In this document: in pieces, positions 25,690-38,318 of the stretch
How the letters are laid out: each line of letters opens with the position of its first letter
Numbering within the stretch: position 1 is the stretch's first letter
Assembly: GCA_934454435.1 (NCBI GenBank)
Contig: CAKSGA010000009.1
Location: forward strand, 1-40,068
Length of the DNA: 40,068 bases
Source of the DNA: an uncultured Oscillospiraceae bacterium
GTDB lineage: Bacteria; Bacillota; Clostridia; Oscillospirales; Ruminococcaceae
Direction of reading: 5' to 3'
The notes under the pieces: generated by a model
What the model was told of the DNA's origin: nothing
Database searches by the model: none
The model's input: the letters and a program-made list of their open reading frames with translations, nothing else
Position numbers and translations under genes: made by a program

Positions 25690-27071
25690 TTCGTTTCCTC
25701 CTTATTGGCGTTTATCGCACGGAATGCCTGCTCCAGCGTCCGCACGCCGATTATCTGTATGCCGTAGTTCTCCGCTTTGCTCAGGGACGAAAAGCTCTGC
25801 TTCGGGATTATGCAGCGCTCGAAGCCCAGCCGGGCGCCTTCCTTCACACGCTCCCTTACGTGAGAGGCTGCACGTACTTCGCCGCCAAGTCCCACCTCGC
25901 CGAATACCATCAGCTTCTCCGGTATGACCTTATCACACAGCCCCGAATACAGCGCCAGCGCAACCGCAAGGTCCGCCGCCGGCTCATCGAGCTTCAGACC
26001 GCCGACTATGTTTACGTACACGTCAACGCCGCCGAAAAAGAACCCGGTGCGCTTCTCCAGAACCGCCAGCAGCATGTAGAGACGGTTGTAGTCGAACCCG
26101 GTCGCAACACGCCTCGGCGCAGAGAGCGTCGATTTTGTCACCAGCGCCTGTACCTCTGCGAGAATGGGCCGGGTGCCCTCCACCGTGCAGACCACAGCAC
26201 TGCCGGACACTGTAGTGATGCGACCTGACAGCATCATCTCAGAGGGGTTTGTGACCTCGTGCAGACCGTCGTCGTCCATGTTGAACACGCCTATTTCATT
26301 GGTGGAGCCGAAACGGTTCTTTATCGCCCTCAGAATTCTGTAGGAAAGCTGCTTTTCGCCCTCGAAATACAGCACCGTGTCCACGATGTGCTCCATTATC
26401 TTAGGTCCCGCAATGCCGCCGTCCTTGTTGACATGGCTGACTATGAATATCGGTATCTCCTCGGATTTGGCAAGGTGCATGAATGCGTTGGTGCACTCCC
26501 TGACCTGCACTATGCTTCCGGCGGAGGAATTTATGCCGCTGGAGGTTATCGTCTGTATCGAGTCTATTATGACGATATCCGGCTTGGACTTCTTTACTGC
26601 CTGTATAATGCTCTCACAATTATTCCCGGAGGCGAGCATCAGGTTGCTGTTCCCCGAAACTCCCAGCCTGTCCGCCCGGAGCTTTATCTGCCGTTCGGAC
26701 TCCTCGCCGGAAACGTAGAGTATCGTGTGCTGTCCGCTCATAAAGCCGCATATTTGCAGCAGCAGGGTGGACTTTCCGATACCCGGGTCGCCGCCGATAA
26801 GCACCAGGGAGCCCTTGACAAGTCCGCCGCCGAGCACACGGTCCAGCTCGGAGATCCCGGTGTCGTAGCGTGTTTCGTCCTCGTAGCTGATGTCGTCTAT
26901 GGGCGAGAATTTCAGTTCGCCCACCGGCGCAGCGGATTTACCGCCGATTAGGGGAGCGGGCTCGGCTTCTTCTATCGTGTTCCAGCTTCCGCAGGCGGTA
27001 CACCTGCCGTTCCATTTTGAGTATTCCTGGCCGCATTCGCTGCATACGAATACGGTTTTTGGTTTTGCCAT
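25686..27071 (-). CDS. radA: DNA repair protein RadA (Sms)
   Basis: 461 residues, normal length. It has an N-terminal zinc finger (Cys10, Cys13, Cys24, Cys27), the RecA-like ATPase with P-loop GGDPGIGKSTLL, Walker B IVIIDSIQT, and the RadA-specific KNRFGSTNE motif. A C-terminal Lon-protease-like domain follows (about 290-461, VYVNIVGGLKLDEPAADLAVALAL). It promotes branch migration and processing of recombination intermediates. ATG 27069-27071 follows AAGGAGAGA. The 170-bp gap to the divergent amidase gene shows no clear promoter on either strand. Confidence 0.97.
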   Translation of the reverse strand: MAKPKTVFVCSECGQEYSKWNGRCTACGSWNTIEEAEPAPLIGGKSAAPVGELKFSPIDDISYEDETRYDTGISELDRVLGGGLVKGSLVLIGGDPGIGKSTLLLQICGFMSGQHTILYVSGEESERQIKLRADRLGVSGNSNLMLASGNNCESIIQAVKKSKPDIVIIDSIQTITSSGINSSAGSIVQVRECTNAFMHLAKSEEIPIFIVSHVNKDGGIAGPKIMEHIVDTVLYFEGEKQLSYRILRAIKNRFGSTNEIGVFNMDDDGLHEVTNPSEMMLSGRITTVSGSAVVCTVEGTRPILAEVQALVTKSTLSAPRRVATGFDYNRLYMLLAVLEKRTGFFFGGVDVYVNIVGGLKLDEPAADLAVALALYSGLCDKVIPEKLMVFGEVGLGGEVRAASHVRERVKEGARLGFERCIIPKQSFSSLSKAENYGIQIIGVRTLEQAFRAINANKEETK

Positions 27072-27241
27072 GCGATCTCTCCTTGAAAAAATTCAGCCTG
27101 CCGGGTCAGGCAGTAATAATCCGGACAATTCTGTCATATGTATTGGACAAATAGTGCCGGATATACGGCGGGTGCGGTCTTTGCAGACGGGGCAGCCGGC
27201 GCTCCGGATAACAAATTCCGATTTCTTCTGGGGGTAAGGTC

Positions 27242-28006
27242 ATGAAACTAAATAAAAAGTCCCTGAAATTTGCCGTGAGTATGGCGGCAGTCTTTGCAGT
27301 ACTGGCAGTGTGCGCCCGGGTGACCGACAGCGCTCTTCCTGCGGCGGCGGATACCTCCGACAAGCCGGTGATAGTCCTGGACGCTGGCCACGGCGGTCTT
27401 GACAGCGGCGCCGTGGGAAAGAACGGCACGCTTGAAAAGGACGTCAACCTCGCCGTTGTAAAGGACCTCCAGCAGCTGCTGGATCTTTCAGGGTTCAGAA
27501 CCGTGCTGACCCGCAGCGAGGATATTTCCGTCTACGACCCCGGCACAGAGGGTATCCGCAACCAGAAACTTTCTGACATGGATAACCGGCTGGAGCTTAT
27601 CCAGAGTTATCCCGACAGCATCTTCCTGTGCATTCATCAGAACAACTTCACCGATCCTGCGTATTTCGGCGGGCAGATGTTCTACAATAACAACAATCCC
27701 GGCAACAGGACCCTGGCGCAGCTCATGCAGGACAGGTTCGCACAGCTCCAGCCCGGCAACGACCGGGAGATAAAGCTCACCGGCGATGAACTGTTCCTGC
27801 TGAAAACCAACAAGAACCCCTCGCTGATGATAGAGTGCGGTTTCCTTTCCAATCCCGACGAGGAAGCAAAGCTGGGCACGCCGGAATATCAGCAGCAGCT
27901 CGCATTCACGATATACAGCGGTCTGATGGATTACCTTGCAGTCACCGTCCCTGAAGAGCAGTGGACTGACGAGCCTGCGGAGCTTCCGCTCACGGACGAA
28001 CTATAA
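27242..28006 (+). CDS. N-acetylmuramoyl-L-alanine amidase, CwlD-like
   Basis: 254 residues. The short basic start and hydrophobic stretch (about 9-25) predict an uncleaved or cleaved signal sequence; the LAVC there does not fit a lipobox. The Amidase_3 zinc domain begins VIVLDAGHGGLDSG with ligand His50, continues with Glu65 in NGTLEKDVNL, then FLCIHQNNF and MIECGFLSN with the catalytic Glu. It cleaves the amide between muramic acid and the stem peptide. CwlD homologues act in spore cortex maturation, but single-domain amidases of this type also occur in non-sporulating Clostridia. ATG 27242 lies behind GGGGGTAAGG. Confidence 0.9.
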   Translation: MKLNKKSLKFAVSMAAVFAVLAVCARVTDSALPAAADTSDKPVIVLDAGHGGLDSGAVGKNGTLEKDVNLAVVKDLQQLLDLSGFRTVLTRSEDISVYDPGTEGIRNQKLSDMDNRLELIQSYPDSIFLCIHQNNFTDPAYFGGQMFYNNNNPGNRTLAQLMQDRFAQLQPGNDREIKLTGDELFLLKTNKNPSLMIECGFLSNPDEEAKLGTPEYQQQLAFTIYSGLMDYLAVTVPEEQWTDEPAELPLTDEL

Positions 28007-28055
28007 ATAAGTATAATTCTTTATGCCCGAAATGTCAAGGGCAGGGCGGTTTGTA

Positions 28056-28084
28056 TTGACAATTCCATCGCACAATGGTATAAT
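28056..28084 (+). promoter_or_regulatory. Consensus promoter of the VWA-PP2C pair
   Basis: Perfect TTGACA (28056-28061) and perfect TATAAT (28079-28084) with a 17-bp spacer; the start is near 28091. This separates the pair from the amidase gene as its own unit and predicts strong constitutive transcription. Confidence 0.93.
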
Positions 28085-28101
28085 AATTATATACGTGATA
28101 T

Positions 28102-28138
28102 CACGGCGGAGGTCTGTAGTGGACAGATATGCGCCGTG
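28102..28138 (+). promoter_or_regulatory. Structured leader hairpin of the VWA-PP2C mRNA
   Basis: CACGGCG/CGCCGTG (7 bp) encloses a symmetric 4 x 4 internal loop (GAGG opposite TATG) and then TCTGT/ACAGA (5 bp) with a 5-nt loop. It starts about 11 nt into the transcript and ends 8 nt before the GGGAGG ribosome site. It resembles a regulatory leader more than a terminator. No known riboswitch class recognised. Confidence 0.5.
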
Positions 28139-28157
28139 CGGTTGTGGGAGGTTTGAA

Positions 28158-28895
28158 ATGTCTGATACACCGATAAATCCCTTTGACGACGCAGAAGAGA
28201 TCGCCAAGAAGTCAATGGTGCTCTTCTTTGTGATAGACTGCTCCGGCAGTATGAGCGGCAGCAAGATAGGCACCGTGAATTCAGTTATGGAGGAGCTTAT
28301 ACCTGAAATAAAGGACATCGGCGGCGCTGACGCTGATATCAAGCTCGCCGTGCTGAAATTCTCCGGCGGGTGCGAGTGGGTCTATGACGCCCCGGTATCC
28401 ATTGACGAGTTCGAGTGGAAGCCCCTTGAAGCGGAGAACGTCACCGACCTCGGCGCAGCGCTCACCGAGCTTGCGTCAAAGCTGTCGAGGAACGAGTTCA
28501 TGAAGTCCCCGAGCCTTTCCTTTGCGCCGGTCATGATACTCATGTCCGACGGATATCCCACTGATAACTACGTGAAGGGTCTGGATATCATATCAAAGAA
28601 CCGCTGGTACTCCAACGGCATAAAAGCTGCGGTCGCCATCGGCGAGGACGCTGACCTCGATATCCTCGCACAGTTCACCGGCGACCCGGACAGCGTTGTT
28701 ACGGCGCATAACGGCGAAGCTCTCGCAAAGCTGATAAAGTTCGTGGCGGTCACGTCCTCGCAGATAGGCAGCCGCAGCGTCCGCCTGGCGGAGGACGGCG
28801 AGCAGGCACGCACCAAGCAGGAGGCGGCAGCGGAGCAGATACGTGAATTCGCCGAGAGCGACGAGATAAACGCTGATATCGAGGCTGGCTGGTAA
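28158..28895 (+). CDS. TerY-like von Willebrand factor A domain protein
   Basis: 245 residues. The true start is ATG 28158 (GGGAGG 6 nt upstream); the frame is open earlier through the promoter. A stand-alone VWA fold with a complete MIDAS metal site: Asp27-x-Ser29-x-Ser31, Thr96 in NVTDLGAAL, and Asp131 in MSDGYPTD. The C-terminal 40 residues are charged and helical. TerY-type VWA proteins are usually encoded with a PP2C phosphatase and a protein kinase as a phosphorylation triad linked to tellurite or stress modules. Here the phosphatase is next (TAATG overlap) but no kinase gene is in the window. Function beyond metal-dependent protein binding is not known. Confidence 0.9.
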   Translation: MSDTPINPFDDAEEIAKKSMVLFFVIDCSGSMSGSKIGTVNSVMEELIPEIKDIGGADADIKLAVLKFSGGCEWVYDAPVSIDEFEWKPLEAENVTDLGAALTELASKLSRNEFMKSPSLSFAPVMILMSDGYPTDNYVKGLDIISKNRWYSNGIKAAVAIGEDADLDILAQFTGDPDSVVTAHNGEALAKLIKFVAVTSSQIGSRSVRLAEDGEQARTKQEAAAEQIREFAESDEINADIEAGW

Positions 28896-29680
28896 TGCCG
28901 TTCGGCGGTTTTGCAGTGTCGGTGAGGGGAGCTTCCCATGAGGAAAATGGGACACCCTGCCAGGACAGCGCCAGGGTGTATGTTTCGGAGAAACTCGCAG
29001 TAGCGGCGGTGTCGGACGGACACGGCAGCGGAAAACACTTCCGCAGTGACGCCGGGAGCGAGATGGCGGCACGTATAGCGATACGCTCCGTGATGGACTT
29101 CTGCGAGAGGAACGGCACACTCGCCGATATATTTTCTGCCGACCCGCATGAGGCGGCACGCCGTATAGCCGGTAACATCATCTGCGGCTGGAACGATGAG
29201 ATAGCGGCGCATCTGAAATTCGCCCCGCTGAGCGTGCAGGAACGGGAAATATCGGACAGGTTCGGCGGCATACAGCCGGAGGTCATCTACGGTGCGACCC
29301 TGATACTTGCGGCGATTGACGAAACCGGCGTGTTCGGAATGCAGATAGGCGATGGTTCGTTCGTGATGGTGCAGGGCGGTACTCGGCTCCCTGTGCCGGA
29401 GGACGAGCGGCTGATGGGGAACCTTACGACCTCCCTGTGCGACTGCGATGCGATAAACAGCTTCCGCAGCTTCTGGCGGGATGGCGCTCCGGCGGCGGTT
29501 ATGCTTTCAAGCGACGGGCTGATTAATTCATTTGTCAGCCGGGAGGACTTCCTGCGGTTCGCTGCGAGGACTTCCGGGCTGAAGAAGCAGGAGTTCACGG
29601 CGCTTACGGAACATCTCCGGGAGCGTTCCAGGGCAGGGAGCCGGGACGATATCTCCGTGGCGGTGGTCAGACCGGAGTGA
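28895..29680 (+). CDS. PP2C-family serine/threonine protein phosphatase
   Basis: 261 residues, a cytoplasmic metal-dependent phosphatase overlapping the VWA stop by one base. PPM motifs are seen in order: QDSA with Asp24, VSDGHGSGKH with Asp41 and Gly42 (metal), YGATL (132-136), IGDGS (151-155), SSDGL with Asp207, and RDDISVAVV with Asp251 and Asp252. These are the residues that hold the two-metal centre, so it should be active. The sequence is of the PP2C_2 type found with TerY-like VWA partners. Its substrate is probably a phosphoprotein made by a kinase encoded elsewhere. Confidence 0.92.
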   Translation: MPFGGFAVSVRGASHEENGTPCQDSARVYVSEKLAVAAVSDGHGSGKHFRSDAGSEMAARIAIRSVMDFCERNGTLADIFSADPHEAARRIAGNIICGWNDEIAAHLKFAPLSVQEREISDRFGGIQPEVIYGATLILAAIDETGVFGMQIGDGSFVMVQGGTRLPVPEDERLMGNLTTSLCDCDAINSFRSFWRDGAPAAVMLSSDGLINSFVSREDFLRFAARTSGLKKQEFTALTEHLRERSRAGSRDDISVAVVRPE

Positions 29681-29693
29681 GATTACCTCCCCA

Positions 29694-29741
29694 CGCCCGG
29701 GACTCTTTACAGAGCGTTATTGAAGTCCCTGCGCCGGGCGG
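29694..29741 (+). terminator. Imperfect hairpin after the phosphatase gene
   Basis: CGCCCGG pairs with CCGGGCG, and GGACT with AGTCC further in, around a loop of about 16 nt, shortly after the PP2C stop. No U-tract follows, so it may only stabilise the 3' end. The rest of 29681-30037 holds the terminator at 29851-29874 and the rpoB promoter and leader. Confidence 0.4.
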
Positions 29742-29850
29742 CTGAAAACCCCGTATTTTGCATCGTTTGTGCGTAATATTACAAAATCCATCGCAAAAAC
29801 CTCAAAGTTTGTCAAAAAGGGCAAAAAAATCGTCCCAAATAACAAAAATG

Positions 29851-29874
29851 TGCGGATTTATCCGCATTTTTTTT
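29851..29874 (+). terminator. Intrinsic terminator of the VWA-PP2C unit
   Basis: TGCGGA/TCCGCA with a TTTA loop runs directly into eight T. It lies 14 bp before the -35 box of the rpoB promoter and separates the two units. Confidence 0.9.
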
Positions 29875-29887
29875 ATTCACACAATGC

Positions 29888-29916
29888 TTGACTTTTGGCG
29901 CTGTTTGGTGTATAAT
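29888..29916 (+). promoter_or_regulatory. Promoter of rpoB-rpoC
   Basis: TTGACT (29888-29893) and perfect TATAAT (29911-29916) with a 17-bp spacer; the start is near 29923, giving a leader of about 115 nt. Ribosomal protein genes rplJ and rplL do not precede rpoB here, so this promoter drives polymerase subunits alone. Confidence 0.92.
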
Positions 29917-30037
29917 ATCATAATGTATCATAATGGATATGTGTGCGAAAAGACTGGTTTTTGACCATTGCAAGATGTGATTTTACAGTTTTTTACACCT
30001 GTCCGGACCGGATTTTTATTAAGGAGTGATAAAGCCG

Positions 30038-33000
30038 ATGGTGAATGTTAAGCCCATACAGCTCGGAAAAACCACCCGAATGAGTTTTTCTAAGATCAAT
30101 GAGGTCATCGATATGCCGAACCTCATCGGTATTCAGAAGGATTCCTACGAATGGTTCCTGAATGACGGTATCAAGGAGATCTTCAATGAGTTCTCCCCGA
30201 TAACCGATTCCAATGGCAGATACGAACTCTCGTTCATCAGCCACCGCCTTGACGACAAGACTAAGTATACCATTGAGGAATGCAAGGAGCGTGACGCTAC
30301 CTATGCTATCCCGATCCGTGTCACCGCACGTCTTCTCAACAAGGAGACCGGCGAGATGGTGGACAACGAGATCTATATGGGCGACCTGCCGCTTATGACC
30401 GACAGCGGTACTTTCGTCATCAACGGCTCTGAGCGTGTAGTAGTATCCCAGCTCGTCCGCTCCCCGGGCGTATACTACGGCTTCGAGAACGACAAGACAG
30501 GTAAGCCCCTCTACAAGGCTACCGTTATCCCGAACCGTGGCGCATGGCTCGAATATGAGATGGACGCCAACGATGTCTACTACGTTCGTATAGATAAGAA
30601 CAGAAAGATCCCCGTTACCACGTTCCTGCGTGCGCTGGGCCTTTCCACCAATGCTGAGCTCACCGGAAAGTTCGGCGAAGATCCCCGTATCCTCGCTACC
30701 ATCGAGAAGGACAGCACACAGAACAAGGAAGAGGCTCTTCTCGAGGTCTACAGAAAGCTCCACCCCGGCGACATGACCAGTGTTGAGTCTGCACAGAACT
30801 ATCTCAATAATCAGTTCTTCGACGCAAAGAGATACGACCTTTCCAGATTCGGCCGTTATAAGTATAATAAGAAGCTGGCTATCTCCGACAGAATTTACGG
30901 CAGAAAGATAGCTGAGCCGGTCATCGCTCCTATGACCGGTGAGATCCTCGCTGACGAGGGCGACATCATCAACCGTGAGAAGGCTCTCGAGATCGAGAAC
31001 GCCGGCGTTATCGACGTTGCAGTTTATCACCCCGAGCGTGAGGACGCAATTGTTCGTGTTACCGGCAACGGCATGGTAGATATCAGGGTATACACCGGCG
31101 ATATGGACGTTGAGGCACTTGGCATCAACGAGCATGTACGCTTCGCTGTCCTGCGTGACATCCTTGAGACCGCAGCAGGCGACCAGGAAGAGCTCGCACG
31201 CCTTATCAGGTCCCGTGCAGACGAGCTTATCCCCAGACACATCACGATCGAAGATATATTCGCAACTGTAAGCTACTTCCTCGACCTTTGCGAGAAGGTA
31301 GGCACGGTCGATGACATCGACCACCTGGGCAACAGACGTATCCGCTGCGTGGGCGAGCTGCTCCAGAACAACTTCAGAATGGGCTTCGTCCGCATGGAAA
31401 AGACCATTCATGAGAGAATGCAGCTCAACGGCCAGGATCAGGAGAAGGTCTCCCCGGCGTCCCTTATCAATGCACGCCAGGTCATCTCCGCTATGAGAGA
31501 GTTCTTCGGTTCCTCTCCGCTGTCCCAGTTCATGGATCAGAACAACCCGCTGGCTGAGCTTACTCACAAGCGCCGTCTGTCCTCCCTTGGTCCGGGCGGT
31601 CTGTCTCGTGACAGAGCCGGATTCGAGGTGCGTGACGTACACTACTCCCACTACGGAAGAATGTGTCCTATCGAGACCCCTGAAGGTCCTAACATCGGTC
31701 TGATCTCCTACCTCGCATCCTTTGCGAGAATAAATGTATACGGCTTCATCGAGGCCCCCTACAGACGTGTGGACAAGGCTACCGGCAGAGTGCTGGACGA
31801 TGTAGTCTACATGACCGCTGACGAGGAGGACAACTACGTTGTCGCCCAGGCGAACGAGCCGCTGGACGAAGAGGGTCGTTTCGCAAGACCCATGGTCCAC
31901 GCCCGCTGCCGTGATACCATTCGTGAGTTCGACCGTGACAAGGTGGACTTCATGGACGTATCCCCGAAGATGGTCGTTTCCGTTGCTACGGCTATGATCC
32001 CGTTCCTCGAGAACGATGACGCTAACCGTGCACTGATGGGTGCGAACATGCAGCGTCAGGCAGTGCCGCTTATGGTTACTGATAATCCTATCGTCGGAAC
32101 CGGTATGGAGTACAAGGCAGCCGTTGACTCCGGCGTCGTTATCTGCTCCAAGGAGGACGGCGTTGTTACAGAGGTAGACGCTGACAAGATCATCGTTACC
32201 AACGAGCTCGGTCAGGAGCACATCTACAGACTCATCAAGTTTAAGCGCTCCAACCAGGGCAACTGCGTGAACCAGCGTCCGATCGTAAGCAAGGGCGAGA
32301 AGGTCAAGGCCGGCGACGTTATCGCAGACGGACCCGCTACCAAGTGGGGCGAGATCGCACTCGGCAAGAACGCACTCATCGGCTTTACCACATGGGAAGG
32401 CTACAACTACGAGGACGCCGTTCTTATCAACGAGAAGCTCGTTTACAATGATGTTTACACCTCAATTCATATAGAAGAATACGAACTCGAGTGCCGTGAA
32501 ACAAAGCTCGGCTCCGAGGAGATCACCCGTGATATCCCGAACCTTTCCGACGACGCCCTCAAGGATCTTGACGAGCGTGGTATCGTCCGTATAGGTGCGG
32601 AGGTCCATTCCGGCGATATCCTGGTAGGTAAGGTTTCCCCGAAGGGCGAAACTGAGCTCAATGCCGAGGAAAGACTGCTCCGTGCGATATTCGGCGAGAA
32701 GGCAAGGGAAGTACGTGACAACTCCCTGAGAGTTGCCCATGGCGTAAGCGGTATCGTAGTTGACGTCAAGGTGTTCAACCGTGACAACTGCGATGAGCTC
32801 TCACCCGGAGTAAACGAGAAGGTACGTGTTTATATCGCACAGAAGAGAAAGATCTCTGTCGGCGATAAGATGGCGGGCCGTCACGGTAACAAGGGTGTCG
32901 TTTCCAGAATTCTCCGTCAGGAGGATATGCCGTTCCTGCCGGACGGTACTCCGCTTGACATCGTTCTTAACCCTCTGGGCGTACCTTCCCGAATGAACAT

Positions 33001-33913
33001 CGGTCAGGTGCTCGAGGTTCACCTTGGCTACGTTGCAAAGGCTCTGGGCTGGAAGATCGCAACGCCGGTATTCGACGGTGCGCATGAGCAGGATATCCGT
33101 GAGCTCTACGAGGCTGCAAGGGCTGTCAACAGCGGCAAGATGGACGAGAACGCAGAGCGTATCTACAACATGAACAGGGAAGACGGCGACCGCCGTGAGG
33201 CTGAGCTGCTGGGTGCAAACTCCGCAGGCATCGACTTCACAAAGATCGCATTCACTTCCGACTGTAAGACTCAGCTGACGGACGGCAGGACCGGCGAGAA
33301 GTTCGACGGACCTGTTACGGTCGGCTATATGTACTACCTCAAGCTCCATCATCTGGTAGATGATAAGATCCATGCACGTTCCACCGGTCCTTACTCTCTG
33401 GTAACGCAGCAGCCTCTGGGCGGTAAGGCTCAGTTCGGCGGTCAGCGTTTCGGTGAGATGGAGGTCTGGGCTCTGGAGGCTTACGGCGCAGCTTACACGC
33501 TGCAGGAGATCCTGACTGTCAAGTCCGATGACCTGATGGGACGCCAGAAGACCTACGAGGCTATCGTTAAGGGCGAGCCTGTTCCGAAGCCCGGTGTTCC
33601 CGAGTCCTTCAAGGTAATGATCAGAGAGCTCCAGGGTCTGGGCCTTGATGTAAGAGTCCTGGACGACAAGGGCGAAGTCGTTGACCTCAGGAATGACGGC
33701 GATGAGGACGAGGAAGATACCGGTTACGCTTCCGAGACCATGGACTTCAACTACAACACCAGCGAGGACGAGCTTAACGACAGAGGCTACGGCATCGTGA
33801 ACGAGGACGAGATAAACGGCGAGCCCGCTTCCTCCTCCAGCGATGACGAGGACGGCTTCGCAGAGGAAGATTTCTCAGACGGTGAGCCTATTGACTTCGG
33901 CGAGGACGAGTGA
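30038..33913 (+). CDS. rpoB: DNA-directed RNA polymerase subunit beta
   Basis: 1291 residues from ATG 30038, 11 nt behind AAGGAG; a GTG twelve bases earlier overlaps that site. Rifampicin-region residues match the sensitive form: [20 protein letters not shown], with Asp, His and Ser at the classical positions. Further on are the [16 protein letters not shown] and [14 protein letters not shown] catalytic-core segments. The last 80 or so residues form a very acidic, Asp/Glu-rich tail (EDEEDTGY..., [13 protein letters not shown]), longer than in E. coli. Transcribed with rpoC, 91 bp downstream of its stop; that spacer has a GGCGG/CCGCC hairpin. Confidence 0.99.
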   Translation: MVNVKPIQLGKTTRMSFSKINEVIDMPNLIGIQKDSYEWFLNDGIKEIFNEFSPITDSNGRYELSFISHRLDDKTKYTIEECKERDATYAIPIRVTARLLNKETGEMVDNEIYMGDLPLMTDSGTFVINGSERVVVSQLVRSPGVYYGFENDKTGKPLYKATVIPNRGAWLEYEMDANDVYYVRIDKNRKIPVTTFLRALGLSTNAELTGKFGEDPRILATIEKDSTQNKEEALLEVYRKLHPGDMTSVESAQNYLNNQFFDAKRYDLSRFGRYKYNKKLAISDRIYGRKIAEPVIAPMTGEILADEGDIINREKALEIENAGVIDVAVYHPEREDAIVRVTGNGMVDIRVYTGDMDVEALGINEHVRFAVLRDILETAAGDQEELARLIRSRADELIPRHITIEDIFATVSYFLDLCEKVGTVDDIDHLGNRRIRCVGELLQNNFRMGFVRMEKTIHERMQLNGQDQEKVSPASLINARQVISAMREFFGSSPLSQFMDQNNPLAELTHKRRLSSLGPGGLSRDRAGFEVRDVHYSHYGRMCPIETPEGPNIGLISYLASFARINVYGFIEAPYRRVDKATGRVLDDVVYMTADEEDNYVVAQANEPLDEEGRFARPMVHARCRDTIREFDRDKVDFMDVSPKMVVSVATAMIPFLENDDANRALMGANMQRQAVPLMVTDNPIVGTGMEYKAAVDSGVVICSKEDGVVTEVDADKIIVTNELGQEHIYRLIKFKRSNQGNCVNQRPIVSKGEKVKAGDVIADGPATKWGEIALGKNALIGFTTWEGYNYEDAVLINEKLVYNDVYTSIHIEEYELECRETKLGSEEITRDIPNLSDDALKDLDERGIVRIGAEVHSGDILVGKVSPKGETELNAEERLLRAIFGEKAREVRDNSLRVAHGVSGIVVDVKVFNRDNCDELSPGVNEKVRVYIAQKRKISVGDKMAGRHGNKGVVSRILRQEDMPFLPDGTPLDIVLNPLGVPSRMNIGQVLEVHLGYVAKALGWKIATPVFDGAHEQDIRELYEAARAVNSGKMDENAERIYNMNREDGDRREAELLGANSAGIDFTKIAFTSDCKTQLTDGRTGEKFDGPVTVGYMYYLKLHHLVDDKIHARSTGPYSLVTQQPLGGKAQFGGQRFGEMEVWALEAYGAAYTLQEILTVKSDDLMGRQKTYEAIVKGEPVPKPGVPESFKVMIRELQGLGLDVRVLDDKGEVVDLRNDGDEDEEDTGYASETMDFNYNTSEDELNDRGYGIVNEDEINGEPASSSSDDEDGFAEEDFSDGEPIDFGEDE

Positions 33914-34004
33914 TCCTGCCGGGCAAACCGTTACGAACACAGCCTGCCATAGACGGCGGTAAACCCCGCCGCCTAGGGCTTTGATAGAGAAACGAGGTAA
34001 TAAT

Positions 34005-37577
<3,573 letters not shown>

Positions 37578-37611
37578 AATGCACAAAAAGATGTGCGCAT
37601 AATACAAATGT

Positions 37612-37659
37612 AACGGTGTTTGCTACAAAGTTTCGGTGAAACTCTTGACAAACACCGTT
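37612..37659 (+). terminator. Nested hairpin after rpoC overlapping the rpsL promoter
   Basis: AACGGTGTTTG (37612-37622) pairs perfectly with CAAACACCGTT (37649-37659), and AGTTTC/GAAACT forms a second stem inside. It is followed by TTCTTTGC, a weak U-tract. The 3' arm contains the last bases of the rpsL -35 box and part of the spacer. It probably attenuates rpoC read-through. Confidence 0.55.
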
Positions 37660-37673
37660 CTTTGCATTAAAAT
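37645..37673 (+). promoter_or_regulatory. Promoter of rpsL-rpsG-fusA
   Basis: Perfect TTGACA (37645-37650) and TAAAAT (37668-37673) with a 17-bp spacer. The leader is about 70 nt to the rpsL ATG. It gives the str operon its own start next to rpoBC. Confidence 0.88.
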
Positions 37674-37750
37674 ATATAAATGTGTGTGAGTATATTTTTC
37701 GAGATCGTCGGAAAAATACCTGCATACGAGAAATTATTGGAGGTGAAATA

Positions 37751-38176
37751 ATGCCTACGTTTAATCAGCTTGTCCGCAAGGGACGTGAGGTTTCTGAAAA
37801 GAAATCCAAGGCTCCTGCACTCCAGAAGTCGATGAACACACTGCGCAAGCAGCAGGTCGATCAGTCTTCTCCCCAGAAGAGAGGCGTGTGCACAGCCGTT
37901 CGTACTCAGACCCCTAAGAAGCCGAACTCCGCTATGAGAAAGGTAGCCAGAGTTAAGCTCTCTAACGGTTATGAAGTTACAGCTTATATTCCCGGTATCG
38001 GACACAAACTGCAGGAACACTCTGTTGTACTGATCCGTGGCGGCCGTGTTAAGGACCTTCCTGGTGTGCGTTACCACATCATCAGAGGTACACTCGACGC
38101 TCAGGGTGTAGACAAGAGAATGCAGGGACGCTCCAAGTATGGTGCAAAGCGTCCGAAGGCTGGAAAGAAAGCGTAA
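37751..38176 (+). CDS. rpsL: 30S ribosomal protein S12
   Basis: 141 residues; ATG 37751 is 7 nt behind GGAGG. The decoding-centre protein with the conserved [11 protein letters not shown] loop (Lys56/57, equal to E. coli Lys42/43) and [10 protein letters not shown] (Lys101, Asp102). These residues are the common streptomycin-resistance positions, and they are wild type here. The N-terminal region is about 14 residues longer than in E. coli, as in other Gram-positive bacteria. First gene of the str operon. Confidence 0.99.
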   Translation: MPTFNQLVRKGREVSEKKSKAPALQKSMNTLRKQQVDQSSPQKRGVCTAVRTQTPKKPNSAMRKVARVKLSNGYEVTAYIPGIGHKLQEHSVVLIRGGRVKDLPGVRYHIIRGTLDAQGVDKRMQGRSKYGAKRPKAGKKA

Positions 38177-38178
38177 TT

Positions 38179-38198
38179 TCTGACTTATTGCTGTCAGA
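38179..38198 (+). promoter_or_regulatory. Hairpin in the rpsL-rpsG spacer
   Basis: TCTGAC/GTCAGA with an 8-nt loop begins 2 bp after the rpsL stop. A second inverted repeat, GGCGG/CCGCC, lies further on (about 38234-38255). The 142-bp spacer is long for this gene pair. In E. coli the same spacer is where S7 represses its own operon; an equivalent role here is inference. Confidence 0.35.
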
Positions 38199-38318
38199 CA
38201 AGGCATTATTTTTGATAGAGCCTCTGTTTGGACGGCGGAAGGTCGACCCGCCCGTGAGGGTAGGATTTATGCTTTCGAGTACCTATGATTTTCATTTCGT
38301 ATGAAGGAGGGAAGTAAA

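Noticed and set aside
27302..27320. Lipobox in the amidase N-terminus (LAVC)
   Set aside because: The residue before Cys is Val, not Gly, Ala or Ser, so lipid attachment is unlikely.
29758..29964. 68-codon frame before rpoB
   Set aside because: It spans a clear terminator and the rpoB promoter, and has no ribosome site.
29993..32221. 742-codon open frame on the minus strand opposite rpoB
   Set aside because: Antisense shadow of a highly biased gene; no ribosome site and no family resemblance, while rpoB on the plus strand is certain.
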